Of a stretch of 64,000 bases of DNA, positions 59,507 through 64,000 are shown in pieces. Below the pieces are notes generated by a model. That model did no database searches. It was not told where the DNA came from and saw only the letters and a program-made list of their open reading frames with translations. Within the stretch, counting starts at the first letter, position 1. Each line of letters starts with the position of its first letter. The position numbers were made by a program, and so were the translations under genes. Source of the stretch: Natronococcus occultus SP4 (GTDB lineage Archaea > Halobacteriota > Halobacteria > Halobacteriales > Natrialbaceae); NCBI RefSeq assembly GCF_000328685.1, contig NC_019974.1, positions 3,835,001-3,899,000 of the forward strand, read 5' to 3'.

Positions 59507-61480
59507 TCAGACTTCGTTGTCTCCGGCTCGGTGTTCGCTGATGAGCTGATCGACCATCTCTGCCTTCCGATCGCGGGTGCGTTTCTCGGCGCGGTCGCGC
59601 CAGTCGTCGATCGCCGCCTCGACGTCGTCCTCGCGGGCGACGGCGAGTTCGTCGACCTCCTGCATCGCGACGTCGCCGGCCGGCCCGACCGGGATCTCGC
59701 TGTCGAAGAGGATCTCGTCGGCGATATCCGACAGCCCGCCCTCCTTCAGCACGATCCGGGGTTCGAACCCCGCGAGCAGCTCCGCGGTCGAACGGCCTGC
59801 ACCGCTGGCGTCGCGGAGGTAGACGACGTCGCCGGCCGCGATCCCGTACTGTTCGTCGGCCTCGCGGATCGCCCCCTTCGTGAACTTCTCGATCACCTTG
59901 ACGGGAACGAGCCCCTCCTTCTCGGCGGAGACGTCGCTGAAGTTCGAGTGGTCGAGCTTCCAGAGAGCCTTCATCCGCTCGACTTTCCCCTCGAGTGTCT
60001 CGACCTCCTCGCGGGCCTCGTCGCGCTCGCGCTCGAGGCGGTCGGCCTTCCGCTCGAGTCTGGAGACCTCCCGATCCTTGCGGACCTCCTTGCGCTCCTG
60101 GCGGCGAGCGCCGCTCAGGCTGTTCTCGAGTTCGTTGATACGCTCGTCTTTCTCCTCGAGACGATCCTCCAGCGTTCCGACGTGGGACTGGAGGCGTTCG
60201 ACCTGTTTCTTCAGATCCTTGATCCGTCGTTCCTCCTCGGTTAGCTCCCGAGGCTCGTGCTCGGTCGACTCCTCCTCGTCGCCGTCGTCTTCGGTCAGGT
60301 CGGTAAGGACGGCCTCGACGCTCTCCTCGCCGGCGACGACCCGGGCGATGACCTCGCCGCGGTCGATCCCCGGCGGAATCTTCTCGGCGATGCGCTCGAA
60401 CTGACTCTCGTGGTCGTCGGCGGCGTACAGCGCTGCGGCCATCGCGTCCCGCTGGTGGTCGTCGTCGTAGGAGTTGTCGCGGGTCCGGTGTTGTTTCTCG
60501 TCGACCGGAAGATCGCTGTCGGGGATCCAGCCCGCGGCGTCGAAGCTGCGGCGGAACTTCTCGACGGTTTCGGGCATCGGCGTCACGTCCGCGGCGACGA
60601 CGATCGGTCGTCCTCGCTCGACGATCCACTCGACGACGTCCGCGGTGTCGCTCGTCCGGGAGCTCCAGACGTCTAACACCTCGCCCTCGAGGCCGACGAT
60701 CGCGACCGCGGTCGTCGTCCCCGGATCGATGCCGACGACGACGTGATCCCGGCGCTTGGCCAGCGGTCGGAACTCGATCCCGTCGCGACGTTTCCGCTCG
60801 ATCTCGACCCGGACGTCGCCCGAGCGGTTCCGCGAGACCGGAATGTCCTGCGGGCGGGCCTCGACCGTAAAGACGGCGTTGGCGAACCCCCCGTAGGCCT
60901 CCCGCACCTCGCGGTCGTACGCGAGGTTCGCGTCCTCGAGTTCGGACTCGACCTCGCGGGCCCGTTTCTTGACCGAGCCGTGGATGCGGCGGGTGTAGCG
61001 GTCCTCGCTCCAGCCGCCGCTGCCCGTCGAGCGTCCCCGCGAGACCTTGACCGTCGTCGTATCCGTAAACGCAGAGACCTCGTGGCCGACGCTGTGTGCG
61101 GCCAGCCGGGCCGCGGCCTCGGCCTCCTGCATGGGCTGTTTCCCGTAGGGAATCCCGTGGCGTTTCGCGACGCGAGAGAGCGGTTCGGGCTGTTCGGCAC
61201 CCGTCACCTGGACGAGCTTCGTTCCGGCGGGAAGCGATCCCAAAAAGTGGATCAGCTGATCCTTGTCCGCCGCCAGCTCGTACATATTGTCAGTGGCGAC
61301 GATCGCCGGCTCCTCGTCGTCGATCAACCGTCTGAGTTTCCGGTGGGTGACGACGTCCCGATCGACGTCCTCGCCGTCGTAGACTGTCAGCGCGTACGAC
61401 GGGGCGTCCCCGCGCACGTCGCCGCTTTGGACGTCGACGCCGAAGACGACCGCGTCGAGCGCACTCGTTCGCGTGCTCAC
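59507..61480 (-). CDS. DUF460-family protein with RNase H-like fold and coiled coil
   Basis: 657 aa. The N-terminal part (VVFGVDVQSGDVRGDAPSYA; AIVATDNMYELAADKDQLIH) and the centre (VVVGIDPGTTTAVAIVGLEG near residue 248; VAADVTPMPETVEKF; DDHQRDAMAAALYA) resemble RNase H-like nuclease or Holliday-resolvase cores with acidic catalytic residues. After about residue 400 comes a long charged coiled coil (QVERLQSHVGTLEDRLEEKD and following), then a globular end with KVIEKFTKGAIREADEQYGI. The family is archaeal and unassigned; nucleic-acid processing is likely. Alone on its strand. Confidence 0.85.
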   Translation of the reverse strand: MSTRTSALDAVVFGVDVQSGDVRGDAPSYALTVYDGEDVDRDVVTHRKLRRLIDDEEPAIVATDNMYELAADKDQLIHFLGSLPAGTKLVQVTGAEQPEPLSRVAKRHGIPYGKQPMQEAEAAARLAAHSVGHEVSAFTDTTTVKVSRGRSTGSGGWSEDRYTRRIHGSVKKRAREVESELEDANLAYDREVREAYGGFANAVFTVEARPQDIPVSRNRSGDVRVEIERKRRDGIEFRPLAKRRDHVVVGIDPGTTTAVAIVGLEGEVLDVWSSRTSDTADVVEWIVERGRPIVVAADVTPMPETVEKFRRSFDAAGWIPDSDLPVDEKQHRTRDNSYDDDHQRDAMAAALYAADDHESQFERIAEKIPPGIDRGEVIARVVAGEESVEAVLTDLTEDDGDEEESTEHEPRELTEEERRIKDLKKQVERLQSHVGTLEDRLEEKDERINELENSLSGARRQERKEVRKDREVSRLERKADRLERERDEAREEVETLEGKVERMKALWKLDHSNFSDVSAEKEGLVPVKVIEKFTKGAIREADEQYGIAAGDVVYLRDASGAGRSTAELLAGFEPRIVLKEGGLSDIADEILFDSEIPVGPAGDVAMQEVDELAVAREDDVEAAIDDWRDRAEKRTRDRKAEMVDQLISEHRAGDNEV

Positions 61481-61524
61481 GGACGGTGGTAGGAACGAGC
61501 CAGGTATAAATCCGACGCGGGTTT

Positions 61525-62778
61525 TCAGTGGCGGCCGCCCGTCGATGCATCAGGGCTCTGCCGTCGCCGATCGGGGGCGAGACGCTCGTAGATTCGAGTG
61601 CCGACCGCCCGGACGGGGGATACTCCCATTACCCACGCGACCGGAGCGAGCAGCCCGAACCGTCCGAGCAGTCGACGGGAGGCCTCGTACCCCTCGACGA
61701 CTTCCCCGTCGTGCGACAGTACCAGCGCCGCGTCGCGGTCGAGGACGTCCCGATCGATCGGCGTCGACGGCGCCGAGGACTGCGGGACGAACCGCACCGA
61801 ATCGGTGGTGTCGAGGTGGACGAACGGAACGAGCGCGCGGGCATACGCGTGACAGCGGTCGTCGTACATCACCGTCGCCTCGTCGGCGGTCGCGAGTCGC
61901 CGATGGGCGACATCCCAGGCGGCAAACAGCGAGAGGACGAGGATCATGTCGACGAAGTAGAGTCCAAGCGTCAGGATCACGGCGACGTGAAAGCCGATCA
62001 GCCCGAGGACGGGGAGGGTAACGGACGTCCCGAGGACGGCGGCGACGAGCAGCGACAGCTGTACCAGCGCCGTGCCGACGAAGCCGACCCACGCCAGGAG
62101 TTCGTTGTCGACGAGCGGCGCGCCGAACGCGCGGTCGATACCGGTCAACTCGCCATAGAAGAGGATATCCCGCTGGAGCTCGGTCCCCGACAGCCAGATC
62201 TCGAGGGGGCCGTTCAGCGCCTTCCCCCAGGCCGAGCCGACGTAGATGATCGCGACCGCGAGCAGCCCCCACTTGAGTGCGCGCATCCTGTAGGTTCGGC
62301 TCGTCTCGCCGCGCAAAACGGCGTTCAGCTCCGCGATCGATCGATCGCTCGTCCGGCGAACCGCGTCGACGGAAAGGACGTCGTCCTCGGCGAACAGCGC
62401 GAACAGGAGGATCAGATACGCACAGACGAACAGCGATTCGACGGTGCCAGCCAGGTAGATCGTCGCCTTGACCGACAGCATGTGCATCAACAGGAGGCTC
62501 GCGAGACCGCCAGTCCATCGGGTTCGGTAACCGACGATGAACAGTACCAACAGGGCAGCGACGACCCACTGCTGGTAGGGAAGGAGTGTAAAAAAGAGGT
62601 CCTGGTGGAGAAAGCCGATCGTCTCGTCGACGTGGAAGTCGGGCCACTCCCCGTAGGCGCCCCACTCGAGCGCGAGGACGCGCCAGAGCACGTAGAGACC
62701 GAGCAGGACGCGGACGACCGCGAGGTTGACGGGCGACGGACGGGCGTCGTCGGCGACGTAGTTGACGAACGCGCTCAT
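61525..62778 (-). CDS. HTTM-domain membrane protein fused to a DCC-like domain
   Basis: 417 aa. Residues about 1-295 carry 8 or so spans of the HTTM type, related to vitamin K-dependent gamma-carboxylase (VLLGLYVLWRVLALEWGAYG; DETIGFLHQDLFFTLLPYQQ). Residues about 300-400 match a DCC/DUF393-type thiol-oxidoreductase pattern (VMYDDRCHAYARALV), but the usual D-x2-C-x2-C has become D-D-R-C-H-A-Y: C309 stays, the second cysteine is Y312. Function unknown. The start overlaps the stop of the next upstream gene by four bases (ATGA), so the two are coupled. Confidence 0.82.
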   Translation of the reverse strand: MSAFVNYVADDARPSPVNLAVVRVLLGLYVLWRVLALEWGAYGEWPDFHVDETIGFLHQDLFFTLLPYQQWVVAALLVLFIVGYRTRWTGGLASLLLMHMLSVKATIYLAGTVESLFVCAYLILLFALFAEDDVLSVDAVRRTSDRSIAELNAVLRGETSRTYRMRALKWGLLAVAIIYVGSAWGKALNGPLEIWLSGTELQRDILFYGELTGIDRAFGAPLVDNELLAWVGFVGTALVQLSLLVAAVLGTSVTLPVLGLIGFHVAVILTLGLYFVDMILVLSLFAAWDVAHRRLATADEATVMYDDRCHAYARALVPFVHLDTTDSVRFVPQSSAPSTPIDRDVLDRDAALVLSHDGEVVEGYEASRRLLGRFGLLAPVAWVMGVSPVRAVGTRIYERLAPDRRRQSPDASTGGRH

Positions 62779-63425
62779 CGGTCGTCCTCGTGTTCGGTGA
62801 CGGTGCCGTCGGTCGGATCGATCGTGACCCGAGGCCGTTCTTCGGTTGATTCGACCGCCGTATTGTCGTCGGTGTAGACGACCGTTCGCTCGTAGACCCG
62901 GAGCGCCTCGAACTCGCCGTAAGCCTCGAGTTCGTCGGCGGTCCAGGCCCGGTCGTCGACGTACCGGGGCGGCTGGAGGTGGTCGGTCGTCGATCGGTCG
63001 CCCGACTCGATTTCCTGGCGGTACTCCTGGGCGTTCGAGAGGTAGAACGCGGCCATCTCGAGGCGTTGCTCGTCGGTGTACTCCTCGCTGAGGTGGGCAC
63101 CGATCGTCGACGTCCGCGTTCCGGTTACCGGCGGCGTCGCACGGTCGTCAACGCGGAGTTCGTCGCCCGCCGAGTCGACGACCCGGATCTCGTAGTAGCT
63201 CTCCTCGTCCTCGGAGGGCTGGGCGAACTTGTGCATGTCGACGACGGGCAACAGCGGCATCCCGACCAGCGTAACGGCGAGCAGCGTCGTGAAAAAGCCA
63301 GCGAGCCAGACCTCCCTGGCGTACCGCCGACGGGCAACGGCGAGAACGCCGAGCGTCCCCAGAAAGAACAGCACGTACACTGCGGGGAAGAGAACGGTCG
63401 TCAGCTCAGTGAGGAGAGCACCCAA
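62775..63425 (-). CDS. membrane-anchored partner protein of the HTTM gene
   Basis: 216 aa. Two N-terminal spans (LFPAVYVLFFLGTLGVLAVA; AGFFTTLLAVTLVGMPLLPV) lead into a soluble domain rich in acidic residues (SYYEIRVVDSAGDELRVDDR onward) that should face outward. It resembles no family I know, but similar proteins follow HTTM genes in haloarchaea as far as I recall. The ATGA overlap with the HTTM gene and the shared direction argue for a complex. An AT-rich stretch at 63459-63470 may be the promoter. Confidence 0.7.
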   Translation of the reverse strand: MGALLTELTTVLFPAVYVLFFLGTLGVLAVARRRYAREVWLAGFFTTLLAVTLVGMPLLPVVDMHKFAQPSEDEESYYEIRVVDSAGDELRVDDRATPPVTGTRTSTIGAHLSEEYTDEQRLEMAAFYLSNAQEYRQEIESGDRSTTDHLQPPRYVDDRAWTADELEAYGEFEALRVYERTVVYTDDNTAVESTEERPRVTIDPTDGTVTEHEDDR

Positions 63426-63579
63426 TACGAACCACTACCACGTCCTCTCGGAACAGGTTATATAGGTTTTCTGGAGGGTAGCGGCCCCGAGAGTAAATTT
63501 TAGGCGTTAGAGATATGAGTAAAGGAGACGGTCGCGTCGGCAGTAGCTATTTGGTAGCGACACGCGTCGGCAAACGCGG

Positions 63580-64000
63580 ATGGAGTACACGACCCTCGGC
63601 TCGACCGGGATGGACGTCAGCAAGATCTGTCTGGGCTGTATGAGCTTCGGCAGCGGACAGGACTGGATGCTCGACGAGGACGAGAGTCGCGAGCTCATCG
63701 AGCGGGCGATCGAGCTCGGGATCACCTTCTTCGACACCGCCAACGTCTACTCGGCGGGCGAATCCGAGTCGATCCTCGGGGACGTGCTGGCCGACTACGA
63801 CCGCGAGGAGTTCGTCGTCGCCTCGAAGGTCAGGTTTCCCGGCGCCAGCGACCACCGTAACGCGGCGGGGCTCTCGCGGAAGACGATCGAACAGGAACTC
63901 GAGGCCTCCCTCGACCGTCTCGGGCTGGACACCCTCGATCTCTACCAGATCCACCGCTGGGATTACGACACGCCGATCGAGACGACGATGCGGGCTCTAG
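63580..64000 (+). CDS. aldo/keto reductase, 3' end outside window
   Basis: 140 complete codons in the window, ATG 63580 (MEYTTLGSTGMDVSKICLGC). The AKR catalytic set is seen: Asp and Tyr in FFDTANVYSAGESES, Lys in VVASKVRFPG and His in YQIHRWDYD. NADPH-dependent reduction of aldehydes or ketones, substrate unknown. The beginning fits the AKR family that includes YajO/Tas-like enzymes. The start is supported by the usual TTLG beginning of the family. Confidence 0.9.
   Translation, partial: MEYTTLGSTGMDVSKICLGCMSFGSGQDWMLDEDESRELIERAIELGITFFDTANVYSAGESESILGDVLADYDREEFVVASKVRFPGASDHRNAAGLSRKTIEQELEASLDRLGLDTLDLYQIHRWDYDTPIETTMRAL

Overview
This 64 kb window is a stretch of haloarchaeal (class Halobacteria) chromosome. 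The DNA is GC-rich and the predicted proteins are strongly acidic (Asp/Glu rich). The replication and translation genes are archaeal: sliding clamp PCNA, primase large subunit PriL, Holliday junction resolvase Hjc, aIF-1A and RlmE with a TRAM domain. The divergent TatC / double-TatC pair is a halophile hallmark, and many genes have a TATA-like box about 26-31 bp before the start codon, which suits leaderless transcripts. I cannot fix the genus from sequence alone. No rRNA, tRNA, CRISPR array, intact transposase, prophage or replication origin was recognised.

Layout. 0-6 kb: a truncated Tat-exported beta-helix protein, an alkaline-phosphatase-superfamily hydrolase, and a MutS-like ATPase with an N-terminal helix-hairpin-helix. 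6-13 kb: a small membrane protein, a decayed gene tail, GshA-type glutamate-cysteine ligase, a NicO/NiCoT-like metal transporter with a His-rich loop, two membrane proteins, LarE (nickel-pincer cofactor sulfur transferase) and a TreT-like glycosyltransferase. 13-19 kb: siroheme nitrite/sulfite reductase, TatCo and TatCt, and a ribbon-helix-helix regulator. 19-25 kb: RlmE, a frameshifted PRC-barrel-like gene, PCNA, a HalOD1-like protein, an alpha/beta hydrolase, PriL and small membrane proteins. 25-33 kb: a SWIM zinc-finger protein, an acyl-CoA-dehydrogenase relic, a 7TM-PAS histidine kinase, Hjc, a CPBP protease, and AhcY with an adenosine/SAH-type deaminase.

33-41 kb holds a loose set of surface-glycan genes: polysaccharide deacetylase, GNAT, flippase, FkbM methyltransferase, an HVO_0234-like beta-propeller and GlmM/phosphomannomutase. 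41-50 kb: HPP, UspA, a coiled-coil protein and HisI in one run, then a cupin, SerA, a DMT transporter, MscS and SerB. 50-57 kb: the metY-metX operon, an MFS transporter, a repeat-bearing halocyanin-like copper lipoprotein and an EamA transporter. 57-64 kb: a class V aminotransferase, aIF-1A, a DUF460 RNase-H-fold protein, an HTTM/DCC-like protein with a membrane partner, and the start of an aldo/keto reductase.

The genes are mostly chromosomal housekeeping. Signs of decay or past mobility are limited to three pseudogenes and one isolated IS200/IS605-like terminal hairpin. The observations most worth following are the nickel-linked neighbourhood around LarE, the HTTM-DCC fusion that has lost its second redox cysteine, the Cys/His-rich insertion in the deacetylase, the HhH-MutS architecture, and the SAH-salvage and serine-pathway contexts.
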